A stretch of 64,000 bases of DNA. It comes from Zoogloeaceae bacterium (GTDB lineage Bacteria > Pseudomonadota > Gammaproteobacteria > Burkholderiales > Rhodocyclaceae). The notes below the pieces were generated by a model. The model was not told where the DNA came from. It made no database searches and saw only the letters and a program-made list of their open reading frames with translations. Position 1 is the stretch's first letter; each line of letters starts with the position of its first letter. Of this stretch, positions 32,605-41,667 are shown in pieces. The DNA is taken from contig JACKMC010000012.1 in NCBI GenBank assembly GCA_024235595.1, positions 41,147 to 105,146 on the forward strand, written 5' to 3'. Position numbers and translations under genes: made by a program.

Positions 32605-34320
32605 TCAGGGCAAAGGCATGCATGTTTCGTAACAAATCAGAACTGCCATTTTTTCCAGTGGATACTCGGTAACTGTAGCCTCGATGCCTCGCCCCTCAAG
32701 CAGTTGTAACCACCGCCGCTTGATCTCCTGTTCCCCCGGGCGCCTGTAGTCATCCATCAACAGAAACCCGCTGTGCTGTGGAATCGCTCCGATGAGCATC
32801 TCAAGAGCTGGATAACGGGCCAGGGGCCCGACAGTTTCCGGTGGGCCATCGACGATGGCCAAAATCCTGGGGACCCCAATATCACCCAGCTGCTTCGCCA
32901 AGCGTGTCAGCGAATCTCCGGGTTCGTAGTAGCTGTAGGACTCACCGGAAGCCACCTCGGTTTGTGTCAGTGGCGCCAGAACCAACTGCACACAATCCCG
33001 CAGGCCCGCTCGAGCAAGGAGGGCGGCGGTATTGTCGTAGTATTCCTCTAGGTGCTCAAACGCTAGCTGCACTGGTTGCCGCCGCGTCGGATGTCTATTG
33101 GCAAGGTGAGCAAGAGCGCGTGCGACTACAAGTGTTGAAGAACCTGAGCCAAATTCGATGATTGCATCAAAACTTTGTTGTTCGAGCAGTTGCACCAACA
33201 GCAGGGCAAAATCCGGGCTGATTGGCCACCCATGCAGGATAGGCATGAGTTCGCCCGTAGCGAGATATCCTTGAAGGCTCGTGTATGCCTCAACCTGCTT
33301 GACGGCATTGCCAAGTTGGCGTTCTACGGAGTGCTCGAAAGCCCTGACAAGCTCTTTCAACTTGTCGTCACAGCACTCCATCAAGCTTTCAAGGTCGCTC
33401 GTGCCCTGCGCCAGCACCTCATGTTCCACCTTACTTTCATGCCTTTCAGCTTCCGCCGACGCCGAGTCTTGTGCTGTATTCTTGGATCGTGCATCTAGGC
33501 GCACTTGCGCCGCGTTCTCATCTCTTGTTTCAGGCGAGAGAGCCAACCGCTGTTCAGGCACAGCAGTTCGTGGACCAACTCCTTCCTCGGTATCCGATTC
33601 ACTTTCCGGTGTCTCGTGCTGCTGACGCGCTTCCAGCCGCCGTATCTCGCCAGTTAGAGCCCCGACATCCCTTACGAAGACTGCTTTAACTAACGAGGGA
33701 TTCCGCTCTTCGACCTGAAAAGCCAGCCGAAATCCAAATTGCTCCAAGAGATGCCTCGCCGCATCTGCGGTGGCTTCTTCGGGCACCGCAGAACACTCAT
33801 CCAAGACAACGCGAATGATCACGACGTCGGATCGTTCTAACAAGGCTCCGCCCCCCCTAAGCAGGGTGGCTGCGGGCAGGCAATCCAGCATGAGCCAATT
33901 TACGTCGTGCCCGTAGTCGTCAGCGAGGCTATCAAGCGTAACCGCCGCTTCAGCTTCTTTCACCTCTCGAACGAGAAGATTCGGCCAAACGCCCAGCAAG
34001 TCCTCGGGCGGGATCAAGCTGCTTTCGGAAGGATTCGAAGCGCAATGGAACTTGACGTTGGCGCTTTCTCCTGCCACCAAACTCATTTTCACCGTGCGCG
34101 CAGACCCTGGTCGTACCGTAGTCACCAAGTGTTGATACTGCTGTTCGTCGGCCTCCACTAAACAAACCGGATTCTTATGACTCCCCTCGAGCCATTGGAC
34201 CAGGAGGCCGTTACCTGCACCTGCTCCAACCAGCAAGCTTGCGCGCGGCGGGAATACAGCACATAGGAAATCAAGCCAACTCAAGACGCCCTGACTATCC
34301 TTAACCCTCGGGAGGCTCAT
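32605..34320 (-). CDS. Protein with two methyltransferase-like domains joined by a charged linker
   Basis: The 571-residue product (ATG at 34320, overlapping the upstream stop as ATGA) has a Rossmann-like N-terminal domain with ASLLVGAGAGNGLLVQWL and an acidic residue after the next strand (CLVEADE), resembling FkbM-type methyltransferases. A charged, partly helical linker covers about residues 235-380. A second Rossmann domain starts with FDAIIEFGSGSSTLVVARAL (about 384-403) and includes AIVDGPPETVG and LLMDDYRRPGEQEIK. The C-terminal domain looks the better candidate for a working SAM enzyme. A role in O-methylation of the capsule or in chain-length control is inference from location. Confidence 0.65.
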   Translation of the reverse strand: MSLPRVKDSQGVLSWLDFLCAVFPPRASLLVGAGAGNGLLVQWLEGSHKNPVCLVEADEQQYQHLVTTVRPGSARTVKMSLVAGESANVKFHCASNPSESSLIPPEDLLGVWPNLLVREVKEAEAAVTLDSLADDYGHDVNWLMLDCLPAATLLRGGGALLERSDVVIIRVVLDECSAVPEEATADAARHLLEQFGFRLAFQVEERNPSLVKAVFVRDVGALTGEIRRLEARQQHETPESESDTEEGVGPRTAVPEQRLALSPETRDENAAQVRLDARSKNTAQDSASAEAERHESKVEHEVLAQGTSDLESLMECCDDKLKELVRAFEHSVERQLGNAVKQVEAYTSLQGYLATGELMPILHGWPISPDFALLLVQLLEQQSFDAIIEFGSGSSTLVVARALAHLANRHPTRRQPVQLAFEHLEEYYDNTAALLARAGLRDCVQLVLAPLTQTEVASGESYSYYEPGDSLTRLAKQLGDIGVPRILAIVDGPPETVGPLARYPALEMLIGAIPQHSGFLLMDDYRRPGEQEIKRRWLQLLEGRGIEATVTEYPLEKMAVLICYETCMPLP

Positions 34321-36023
34321 TTCGCGCGCCCTTGACGTTGCTGACGGAATTCCCTCACCTCTCGTCGCACGGCAAAGGGCAACTTGACCCATCCAAGGGG
34401 TGAATTCACGCAATTGAGCAGGGTGGAACCCAATCTGTACGACAAATGCTGCTTCACCCGCTCGGCTTCATGAACATCCATGTAACTATCCAAGGGGGCG
34501 AGGCCTCCATGCGGCGACTCTCTACGTTCGTTTCTGAACGAGCGCATCTCCGCGCGTAAAGCCCAAGGCATACGGAGCAGGCCCACCATCGAGCGCGAGC
34601 CCTGAACCATTATCGCACCCAGCCGATAGTTCAATTCCTGCCTTACTCGTTCCGCCGCACCGTAAGGACGGGGCGGCTCAGGCGGGGGCCGGAGATTCTT
34701 CAGCTGCTGCGTCTCGAGATAGATTCGCTCTAAGTCCTCCTGCGCCTGGTGTAGCTCCGAAAGAAGATTCGAATTTTCCTCACGCAAGACGTCAAGCTGA
34801 CGCGGAAACTTCTCGAGCTCCGTCAATAGATTCTGCTTCTCCGAGCTTAATTGGCCGAGTTCATCTTTTGCCGCTTCCAACTTAGCCAACAGATCTTTCG
34901 CTTTTGACTCGACTTCTTGCTTGCTCGCCAAAGCTTGCTCCGAGCACCTATCGGACTCCGCCTTCAGACTCGCGTAACGTGCTTCAGCTCGAATGAGCAA
35001 CTCCTTGTTTTGCTCAAGATCCTTGCTCAGGTCAGCACGCGCCCTTACTGCATCCGAAATATGCTGTCTCGCGTCGGCGAGTGCTCGCGCCTTGTCCCGG
35101 AGCTCACGTTCTTGAGTCAACCTGAATCGATCTCTCTCCAGCATTGCGCCCCATGCCAGCCGGGCACTGCATGGTTCAAACGCATTCGGGTCCCGAGCCA
35201 GATTTGCAACGGACTGAAGCTCCTCGAAAACCTCGCAAACATCGGGGTATAGTCGAACAATCTGGTTAGCCAAATACGCACCGAGAGCGTCGGTTTGCAT
35301 CTCCGACCCTGCGTGTGTCGATCGCACCCGCCCTTCGTAAACCTCCTTTACCGCGTACATGGGGGCTCCGGAGGTTACTGCACTCGGAGAGGGCTCAGTC
35401 GAGCCACTCTTCGCTGTATCAAGAAGATGCAGTTCGACAGGAGGGTCCATTACCGGCGCATTGAGTCGCGTTCGCAACTGCTGCAATGAAGCCGCAACCG
35501 ACAGACGAGCCTGTTGGGCATGCACCAGCACACTACGATCCTGATTGCGATTATAGAAATACAGCATCGCCTCGTTGAATCCCTTCCAGTTCTGAAGTCG
35601 CCGCCCAAGTGAAGCAATGTCGTCAGCCTGAGCATCTCCATCGGATTCAATGAGAGCGGTCTCCGGGGATCCATACACGAATACGAACTTCACTGTTGGA
35701 TCCAGCTGTTTCCAGTAATCAAGCAGGTAGATTGCGTTAGGATCCGACCAACCCCAGAAATTTTCTTCAAGATTGCCGAGCATGAGATCGAGCGCCAGGC
35801 CTTGCCAGACGGGAGCAGTGCCGATCTGTTGGATATCCGCTTCCGACGTTACCGATGTCAGCTTCGGGGTACCGTGTGCCTTGCATAACATCGCATTGAT
35901 TTGCTGCGGTGTATAACCGTCCCGACGAGACGGTTGCGCCGCGCCCATTCCACAGGCGGAAAGGAGTTCTTCGACCCCCTCGTACCCAGACTGAGGGTGT
36001 CCAACCACAAGAATCTTGCTCAT
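34317..36023 (-). CDS. P-loop (sulfotransferase-like) protein with coiled coil and duplicated C-terminal motif
   Basis: The 568-residue product starts with SKILVVGHPQSGYEGVEELL, a P-loop-like strand-loop-helix similar to that of sulfotransferases. Later segments YLLDYWKQLDPTVKFVFVY and NEAMLYFYNRNQDRSVLVHA fit that fold. A long coiled coil follows (about 290-440). The C-terminus holds two copies of a roughly 47-residue unit, at 454-501 and 517-564, sharing AERVxQxLxYRLG, a central SxxG and a P-x-A-x-R-x-E-x-R-x-FR ending. It overlaps the methyltransferase-like gene and follows kpsD by 13 bases. Sulfation of the capsule is possible but not demonstrated. Confidence 0.6.
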   Translation of the reverse strand: MSKILVVGHPQSGYEGVEELLSACGMGAAQPSRRDGYTPQQINAMLCKAHGTPKLTSVTSEADIQQIGTAPVWQGLALDLMLGNLEENFWGWSDPNAIYLLDYWKQLDPTVKFVFVYGSPETALIESDGDAQADDIASLGRRLQNWKGFNEAMLYFYNRNQDRSVLVHAQQARLSVAASLQQLRTRLNAPVMDPPVELHLLDTAKSGSTEPSPSAVTSGAPMYAVKEVYEGRVRSTHAGSEMQTDALGAYLANQIVRLYPDVCEVFEELQSVANLARDPNAFEPCSARLAWGAMLERDRFRLTQERELRDKARALADARQHISDAVRARADLSKDLEQNKELLIRAEARYASLKAESDRCSEQALASKQEVESKAKDLLAKLEAAKDELGQLSSEKQNLLTELEKFPRQLDVLREENSNLLSELHQAQEDLERIYLETQQLKNLRPPPEPPRPYGAAERVRQELNYRLGAIMVQGSRSMVGLLRMPWALRAEMRSFRNERRESPHGGLAPLDSYMDVHEAERVKQHLSYRLGSTLLNCVNSPLGWVKLPFAVRREVREFRQQRQGRAK

Positions 36024-36036
36024 GCCGCTATCCAAC

Positions 36037-37809
36037 TCAAAGCCCGAAAACAACTTTTGCGCTCACGGCGAGCTGATAAAGGATCTGTGTTAGATCCTTC
36101 GCAATTTGCCGCGACTTGACATCGATTTTTGGAAGAACAAGGATTTCATCACCGGCACGAACCTCACCCTCATTTCGCGCGTCGATGAACCAACCGTCTT
36201 CCAGATTACCCGCGGTAAAACTTCCGTCGCGATGGGCAACAATCACACGCGACGCGTCGGCATTCTGCGTATAGCCTCCCGCTTGCCGAATATACTCTTC
36301 AAGATTCAGAGATTTATCAAATGCAATGGCGTTCGGAAAGAGCACCTCACCACTCACCAGAACAAGGCCATCCTTCGCCGGCACCCGCAGCACATCTCCA
36401 TTTTCAAGCAGTATCTGGTCCCGTTCAACAGCCTCGGCAATGAGTACCTGGCCAGGCGGTTCGATTTTCTTAGCGCGGTCGACCCACTGCAGAATCAATT
36501 CCGCCTCTTCCTTGCGCAAGCGCGCCTCATCGCTAGTGCCTGAACGCGCGGTCAATGCAGCCGTTTCAAGACTCTTCAACGAAGCCTGGAGCATTTGCTT
36601 CTGCCGCTCTTTAACACTTAAGCGATAGAGCTGCAGACTGTCGGTGTCGGACCGCTCGGAGAATTGAATTCTTCTCGCGAGATCACCTAGGCGAGCGCCA
36701 TAGGGCAGGACATACTCTTGCGGACTTTCATGCTCTCCTTCAACGCGTACCGTGATCGTTCCAGGCTTCTTGTCAGCGGTGAATTCCAGTTCATCGCCGT
36801 TGGCCAGGATAATATTTACAGCCTGCTCGAGGGGATAGTATTCAACGTTTCGAACCGCACCGGTATTTCTTATCACACGAACATGTGTCGCTTGCGCCTT
36901 CGGCTTGGCCAGTGCCATCAAATCTGAAACCGAATATTCCCCGCCTAAGAACTCGAATCTTTTCGCGTTCTCGACAAGACCAGCGACCCGCACCGTATGC
37001 TCTCTCGGTGCAACAAATATCACATCACCGTCGCCAAGTTGAATCAAGGGCAACTCTCCCTTCAGAAGGAAATCGTAAAGACTTATCTCCTTTCGTATTT
37101 CGCCGCCTCGCTTTATCTGAACCGTAAGAAACGAGCCGCGCTCCGGGTCGATCCCCCCTGCCTGGTCGATATAATGTAGAACGCTGTCCATACTTGTACC
37201 GTTATACAAACCGGGCCTATGTACAAAGCCGCTAACGAATACCCGTACAGGTTGCGCTGCCGCAAGGCTCGCATAGCTGAAAACATTTGCCCGATAGACT
37301 TTCCGCAACGCAGTATCGATGGTCTTCTGGAGCGTACCATTCCGAACACCCAACACACGAATCGGGCCTACATGTGGAAGGAACACATTTCCCTGTGGGT
37401 CGACAACGACTTCTGCATCGAAATCGAATGCTCCCCACAAGCGGACCTGTAATCGGTCACCAACAGTAATCAGATAGTTTGGATTAAACTGAGTCGCCCC
37501 CTGCCGCGCAAAAGCACCACTGAAAAGATTTGCGCCAAAAACATCACTCTTGAGATTGTCCCGGTAGTCAAAACCCTGAGGCGCGGAAATCTCGGTGTTC
37601 GGTACCGGAAGTGGTTTGATCGTCGAACGCGGCCCACCCTGAGCCTCAGACGCCGTCGAGGCATCCATCCCGGGCGCATTCCCAGGAGGGAAGGTGGCCG
37701 CAAGGCTGGACGTTGCTCCACACAGGGCGAACACCGTCACCAAGAAGCTAATCCAGCTGAATTTAACAGCGGTCATGGTCGATCGCCATACTTTTGCATT
37801 CTGGGTCAT
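36037..37809 (-). CDS. kpsD: Capsule export periplasmic/outer membrane protein KpsD
   Basis: KpsD is the polysaccharide-export component that links the inner membrane transporter to the outer membrane in group 2 capsule export. The 590-residue protein has a signal peptide (cleavage near SSLAA, about residue 38), the poly-export domain (NYLITVGDRLQVRLWGAF, DPQGNVFLPHVGPIRVLG) and several SLBB-type segments (VRVFVSGFVHRPGLYNG, HTVRVAGLVENAKRF, GLVLVSGEVLFPNAIAF). There is no lipobox, unlike Wza. The start at 37809 lies four bases after kpsE with AAGGA inside the kpsE end. Confidence 0.9.
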   Translation of the reverse strand: MTQNAKVWRSTMTAVKFSWISFLVTVFALCGATSSLAATFPPGNAPGMDASTASEAQGGPRSTIKPLPVPNTEISAPQGFDYRDNLKSDVFGANLFSGAFARQGATQFNPNYLITVGDRLQVRLWGAFDFDAEVVVDPQGNVFLPHVGPIRVLGVRNGTLQKTIDTALRKVYRANVFSYASLAAAQPVRVFVSGFVHRPGLYNGTSMDSVLHYIDQAGGIDPERGSFLTVQIKRGGEIRKEISLYDFLLKGELPLIQLGDGDVIFVAPREHTVRVAGLVENAKRFEFLGGEYSVSDLMALAKPKAQATHVRVIRNTGAVRNVEYYPLEQAVNIILANGDELEFTADKKPGTITVRVEGEHESPQEYVLPYGARLGDLARRIQFSERSDTDSLQLYRLSVKERQKQMLQASLKSLETAALTARSGTSDEARLRKEEAELILQWVDRAKKIEPPGQVLIAEAVERDQILLENGDVLRVPAKDGLVLVSGEVLFPNAIAFDKSLNLEEYIRQAGGYTQNADASRVIVAHRDGSFTAGNLEDGWFIDARNEGEVRAGDEILVLPKIDVKSRQIAKDLTQILYQLAVSAKVVFGL

Positions 37810-37813
37810 GGGT

Positions 37814-38962
37814 TCAATCCTTATGGTCCCGAATAATTGCGCCTAACAAGTGAGCAATTCCGGCAATCAGAAGCGCGCCCAAGGCGAACACGACGACGTT
37901 GTAGATTCTCCGCGGCGCAAGCGGATACTCCGGGAGACTCGGCGACTGGACGATAGTAAGCTTCTTGAGGGTCCGGGTCGCCTCGACTCGCCCTTTTTCA
38001 AGCGCGACCAGTGCCGTACGGTAGACGTCTTGCGCGAACTCCGCTTCGAGTTGCAGACGCTGAAACTCCTCCACGACACGATTAAGCGCCTTTCCCTTGG
38101 TGGAGGTGAGCTTTAACTCTTCATCCGCTTTCTGTTTCTCGAGCGCCTTTATCTGAAAATCGACTTGGGCAACGTCCGCGGCATCAGGACTCAGATATCC
38201 AAGCATTGCCTGCTTCTTGGCCTTCAACTCGGCAAGCTGCCCCTCAATTTTGGCGGTAATCGCCGCCAGCGTCTCGACCGTTCCCTGTGGAGAAACCAAA
38301 CCCTTCACATTCTGAAACTGCACCACCTCCGACCGCGCCTTCATGACCCGTTCGCCCATCTTTTGAACCTGGTCCTCGATGAACACAACCTGTTCACGTG
38401 CAAGGCGATGCGCGATCTCGTTCATGAATCGCTCACCTTCAGCGACCAGTTCACGACTAACCGCTTGCGCGAATGCAGGCGTAAAAGCCTGCACACGGAT
38501 CTTGAGAACTCCCGAAAAGTCGTCCAGCTCGGCACTGACACGACTGAGGTAATACTCGTGAAATCGCTCCAGTTCAGTGTCCCGAGCCCACATCCTTGAA
38601 AGAGCGTCTCTTGATTCGTCACTAAAATGCGCGCGCAAATTCAACTTTTCATCAAGTTTGTTCAGCATGTCTATCGAAAGCAAGTGATCCCGCAGCAACA
38701 GCAAATCCTGGCTGCCCGTGCTTCCCGTCAGAATCGCGCCAAAATTGAGCGCACTGGCGCTTCCGACATCGGTTCGATCGACAACAACGTGCGCCTCCGA
38801 AACATAACGGTCTGACGCGATGACGGACCAGTAGATAGCAGCCAGGACGGTGGCGGCAATAGCTGCAAAAAACAACCGGCGTCCGGCCACACGCTTTTGA
38901 GTGCTTTCTGTAAAACCCGCTATGGAGCGCGCTATCGCGCTTTCCCGAATCTTATCGATCAT
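37814..38962 (-). CDS. kpsE: Capsule export inner membrane protein KpsE (PCP-3 family)
   Basis: KpsE is the polysaccharide co-polymerase-type adaptor that connects KpsMT to KpsD. The 382-residue protein has two membrane helices, at about 30-48 and 352-374, flanking a large periplasmic domain with coiled coils (for example KMGERVMKARSEVVQFQNVK and QIKALEKQKADEELKL). The segment SLPEYPLAPRRIYN just before the second helix is the proline-rich motif typical of this family. The start overlaps the end of kpsT (ATGA). Confidence 0.9.
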   Translation of the reverse strand: MIDKIRESAIARSIAGFTESTQKRVAGRRLFFAAIAATVLAAIYWSVIASDRYVSEAHVVVDRTDVGSASALNFGAILTGSTGSQDLLLLRDHLLSIDMLNKLDEKLNLRAHFSDESRDALSRMWARDTELERFHEYYLSRVSAELDDFSGVLKIRVQAFTPAFAQAVSRELVAEGERFMNEIAHRLAREQVVFIEDQVQKMGERVMKARSEVVQFQNVKGLVSPQGTVETLAAITAKIEGQLAELKAKKQAMLGYLSPDAADVAQVDFQIKALEKQKADEELKLTSTKGKALNRVVEEFQRLQLEAEFAQDVYRTALVALEKGRVEATRTLKKLTIVQSPSLPEYPLAPRRIYNVVVFALGALLIAGIAHLLGAIIRDHKD

Positions 38963-39624
38963 GCCGCGAGACTTTCCCTATAACGAGCAAGAGCTTCATC
39001 AATTTCGTCGAACCAATAAGCCTGACCCTCGTGAAGCCAGATTCCTGCACTGCAGAACTCCTTGAGCGAACGCTCGTCGTGAGAGACCATAATCAAGCCG
39101 GCGTGGTCGGCAAGTTCCCTAAACGCGGCTTGACTCTTCTTCTTGAAGGCTGCGTCCCCCACCGCGGTGAGCTCGTCGACCAGATAGACTTCAAAATCGA
39201 ACACCAGTGACAGGGCGAACTTAAGCCGCGCCCCCATCCCCGATGAGTATGTCTTGATGGGGTCCTCGAAGGCATCACCAAGTTCTGAAAAGGATTTGAC
39301 GAACTCCATCTGCTCACCCAAATGTTCATCATATCCATGCAATCGACACACAAACTTGACGTTCTGACGCCCTGTCAACGAACCCTGCAGCCCGCCCCCA
39401 AAGCCCAATGGCCAGGACACTCGACAACGCCGCTCAACCGAACCGCGGCTTGGCTCATCGATGCCACCGATAAGGCGTAGCAAAGTCGATTTTCCGGCGC
39501 CGTTACGGCCGACCAGACCAACACTGCGGTTTCTCGGGATCGTCATCGAGACATCCTTGAGCACCCATCTCCCAGGCCCCGACTCAGTACGATAGCGTTT
39601 GGCAATATTCTCGAGGACGATCAC
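38959..39624 (-). CDS. kpsT: Capsule export ABC transporter ATPase KpsT
   Basis: KpsT powers export of the lipid-linked capsule chain across the inner membrane. The 221-residue protein has Walker A GRNGAGKS (39-46), the signature TYSSGMGARLKFALSL, Walker B VYLVDELTAVGD and the switch region IMVSHDERSLKEF. It starts with GTG at 39624, overlapping the kpsM stop (GTGA); the long frame upstream is the antisense of nothing and has no homology. Length matches E. coli KpsT (about 219). Confidence 0.95.
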   Translation of the reverse strand: MIVLENIAKRYRTESGPGRWVLKDVSMTIPRNRSVGLVGRNGAGKSTLLRLIGGIDEPSRGSVERRCRVSWPLGFGGGLQGSLTGRQNVKFVCRLHGYDEHLGEQMEFVKSFSELGDAFEDPIKTYSSGMGARLKFALSLVFDFEVYLVDELTAVGDAAFKKKSQAAFRELADHAGLIMVSHDERSLKEFCSAGIWLHEGQAYWFDEIDEALARYRESLAA

Positions 39625-40460
39625 AGTGCCACCAAACGCTTTTCGAACCGAACGTGGAGCGCCAAACCGAGGAAAATTGACAGTGTTGCGAACGTTGCCA
39701 GATAGAAAATATCGACTCCAGGGGTGAGATGGTAGCCGGGAAAAAATCCACTCCGCGTATATTCGATTCCATGCATGATCGGATTCACGAGGAGCCAATC
39801 CCGAGCAACCGCGGGAAGCGCTGCCGGCGAAAACATTACCCCCGACAGGAAATACAGGGGTGTAAATAGCATATTCACCACCTTCCCAATCTCTGGGACC
39901 AACTCTTTGCCGACCGCAAGCATCAAGCCCACGCCAGAGCCAAACAACCAGAGCATCGCAATTCCCGTCAATGCCTTGAGCGGGTCGTGCGGAATCGCAT
40001 CCATTCCTACAAACGCAGCACCAGATATCACCAGCAGTATCGCCATGAATTCGACAAAACCTTCAAGGAATACACGAACGATTACCGCGTCGACCGGTTT
40101 GACCTGTCGGTAAGCGAACAGAGCGCGATTGGCGTTGACTGCTTCCATGCCTCTCGTCGCGGGGTTCCGGAACATCGTAAAGCCCATGACACCGACAGCG
40201 AGAAAGATGGCGAAATCGGCTCCTGAAAGAGAACGAGTCCGCAACGTCGAAAAGACGATCATCAGGAACACGACATGAACGATGGGTTCCAGCAAGATCC
40301 ATAGCCACTCAGCCCTTCCCGCAGCGAGCCGAGTCACTCCTTCACGCAAGAAGAGGGCATTCCATACCGACAACGTTACCGACAGGGAGGACCTTAACCT
40401 GCGTGCCCCCGGGCGGTTTGGTAAAGATCGATCGGACGAATCATCTGATGACACGAACAC
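39621..40460 (-). CDS. kpsM: Capsule export ABC transporter permease KpsM
   Basis: KpsM is the membrane subunit of the capsule exporter (ABC-2 type). The 279-residue protein has a cytoplasmic N-terminus, an amphipathic entry segment (LFLREGVTRLAAGRAEWLWIL) and about six hydrophobic helices, with conserved RYRQ-like FAYRQVKPVDAVIVR and the PLYFLSGVMFSPAALP loop. The GTG at 40460 is the open-frame start; the first about 25 residues are polar and poorly conserved, so initiation slightly later is possible. It follows wecB by about 50 bases and is the first gene with the lower-GC composition. Confidence 0.9.
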   Translation of the reverse strand: MFVSSDDSSDRSLPNRPGARRLRSSLSVTLSVWNALFLREGVTRLAAGRAEWLWILLEPIVHVVFLMIVFSTLRTRSLSGADFAIFLAVGVMGFTMFRNPATRGMEAVNANRALFAYRQVKPVDAVIVRVFLEGFVEFMAILLVISGAAFVGMDAIPHDPLKALTGIAMLWLFGSGVGLMLAVGKELVPEIGKVVNMLFTPLYFLSGVMFSPAALPAVARDWLLVNPIMHGIEYTRSGFFPGYHLTPGVDIFYLATFATLSIFLGLALHVRFEKRLVAL

Positions 40461-40511
40461 ACCTCAGAGACATTGGTACGGCCCCGATTTCAATCGAAAA
40501 TTGCATGTACT

Positions 40512-41636
40512 TTAGGCGTCATGACTTTGGCGCGGGCGAAGGCGGTCCGAGATCACCCCCACAATGCGCTCCGCCGCCAATCCATCCCAAAGCTCCGGCC
40601 GGCGTCCCTGCTTGCCATGCCCCGCCAGCACCCTGCCCACCTCTTCGACGATGCGCGTGGCGTCGGTGCCGACGAGCACGTTGGTACCTTGGTCAACGGT
40701 CACCGGGCGTTCGGTGTTCTCGCGAATCGTGATGCAGGGTACGCCGAGCGCGGTGGTTTCCTCCTGCAGGCCGCCGCTGTCGGTAAGCACTACGGCAGCG
40801 TCCTTCCACAAGTTGAGGAATTCCATGTAGGCGCGCGGGCCGACCAGGGTGACATTGGGGCCGAGATCGATGCCGAACTTCTCCAGGTTGCCGCGGGTGC
40901 GGGGGTGCACCGGGAAGATCAGCGGCAACTCGGAGGAGATTGCCTTGAGCGCGCCGGCGATGCGAGTCATGGTCTTGGCGTCGTCCACGTTCGACGGGCG
41001 GTGCAGGGTCACAACGCCATAGCGCGGATTCGCTGCCTTGAAGGCCGCGGTCTCGAATCCCGAGGTGTCGACAGCGGTCAGTTTTTCCGCCTGGAAGAGC
41101 AGGTTGTCGACCATCACATGGCCAACGTAGTGCACCGCACTGGCGGGCTTGCCTTCGTTGAGCAGATTGTCGCGGCCGCTGGGTTCGGTGACGAAGAACC
41201 AGTCGGTGATGGCATCGGTGACGAGCCGATTGATTTCCTCGGGCATCGCCAGGTCGCCGCTGCGCAGGCCCGCTTCGACGTGTGCCACCGGGATGCACAG
41301 CTTCTTGGCAACGATCGAACAGGCCAGCGTGGAGTTCACATCGCCGACCACCAACACGCAGTCGGGGCGCTCGGCCTGGCAAAGCTCCTCGAAGGCGACC
41401 ATGATCTTCGCGGTCTGCTGCGCATGAGTGCCGCCGCCGGCGCCCATGAAGACATCCGGCTGCGGAATGCCCAGCTCTTCGAAGAAGACTTCGTTCATCT
41501 CGCGGTCGTAGTGCTGACCGGTGTGGATGATCTTGAAGGCCATGCCGCCGTGCGCCTGCAACGCCCGCACGATGGGCGCGATCTTCATGAAGTTGGGGCG
41601 GGCGCCCGCCACCAGATGGATCATTTTCTGCGTCAT
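40512..41636 (-). CDS. wecB: UDP-N-acetylglucosamine 2-epimerase (non-hydrolysing)
   Basis: WecB interconverts UDP-GlcNAc and UDP-ManNAc, a precursor for ManNAc or ManNAcA units of surface glycans. The 374-residue protein has VAGARPNFMKIAPIVRAL, TGQHYD, VVGDVNSTLA, HVEAGLRSGD, VTLHRPSNVD, PVHPRTRGNLE and LTDSGGLQEE, all standard for the family. I chose the ATG at 41636 because AGGA lies about eight bases upstream and homology starts there. It follows capI by about 31 bases and precedes kpsM, so it most likely supplies the capsule. Confidence 0.95.
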   Translation of the reverse strand: MTQKMIHLVAGARPNFMKIAPIVRALQAHGGMAFKIIHTGQHYDREMNEVFFEELGIPQPDVFMGAGGGTHAQQTAKIMVAFEELCQAERPDCVLVVGDVNSTLACSIVAKKLCIPVAHVEAGLRSGDLAMPEEINRLVTDAITDWFFVTEPSGRDNLLNEGKPASAVHYVGHVMVDNLLFQAEKLTAVDTSGFETAAFKAANPRYGVVTLHRPSNVDDAKTMTRIAGALKAISSELPLIFPVHPRTRGNLEKFGIDLGPNVTLVGPRAYMEFLNLWKDAAVVLTDSGGLQEETTALGVPCITIRENTERPVTVDQGTNVLVGTDATRIVEEVGRVLAGHGKQGRRPELWDGLAAERIVGVISDRLRPRQSHDA

Positions 41637-41667
41637 TCCGGATTTCCTGCCTTGCAAGCCGAGGCGC

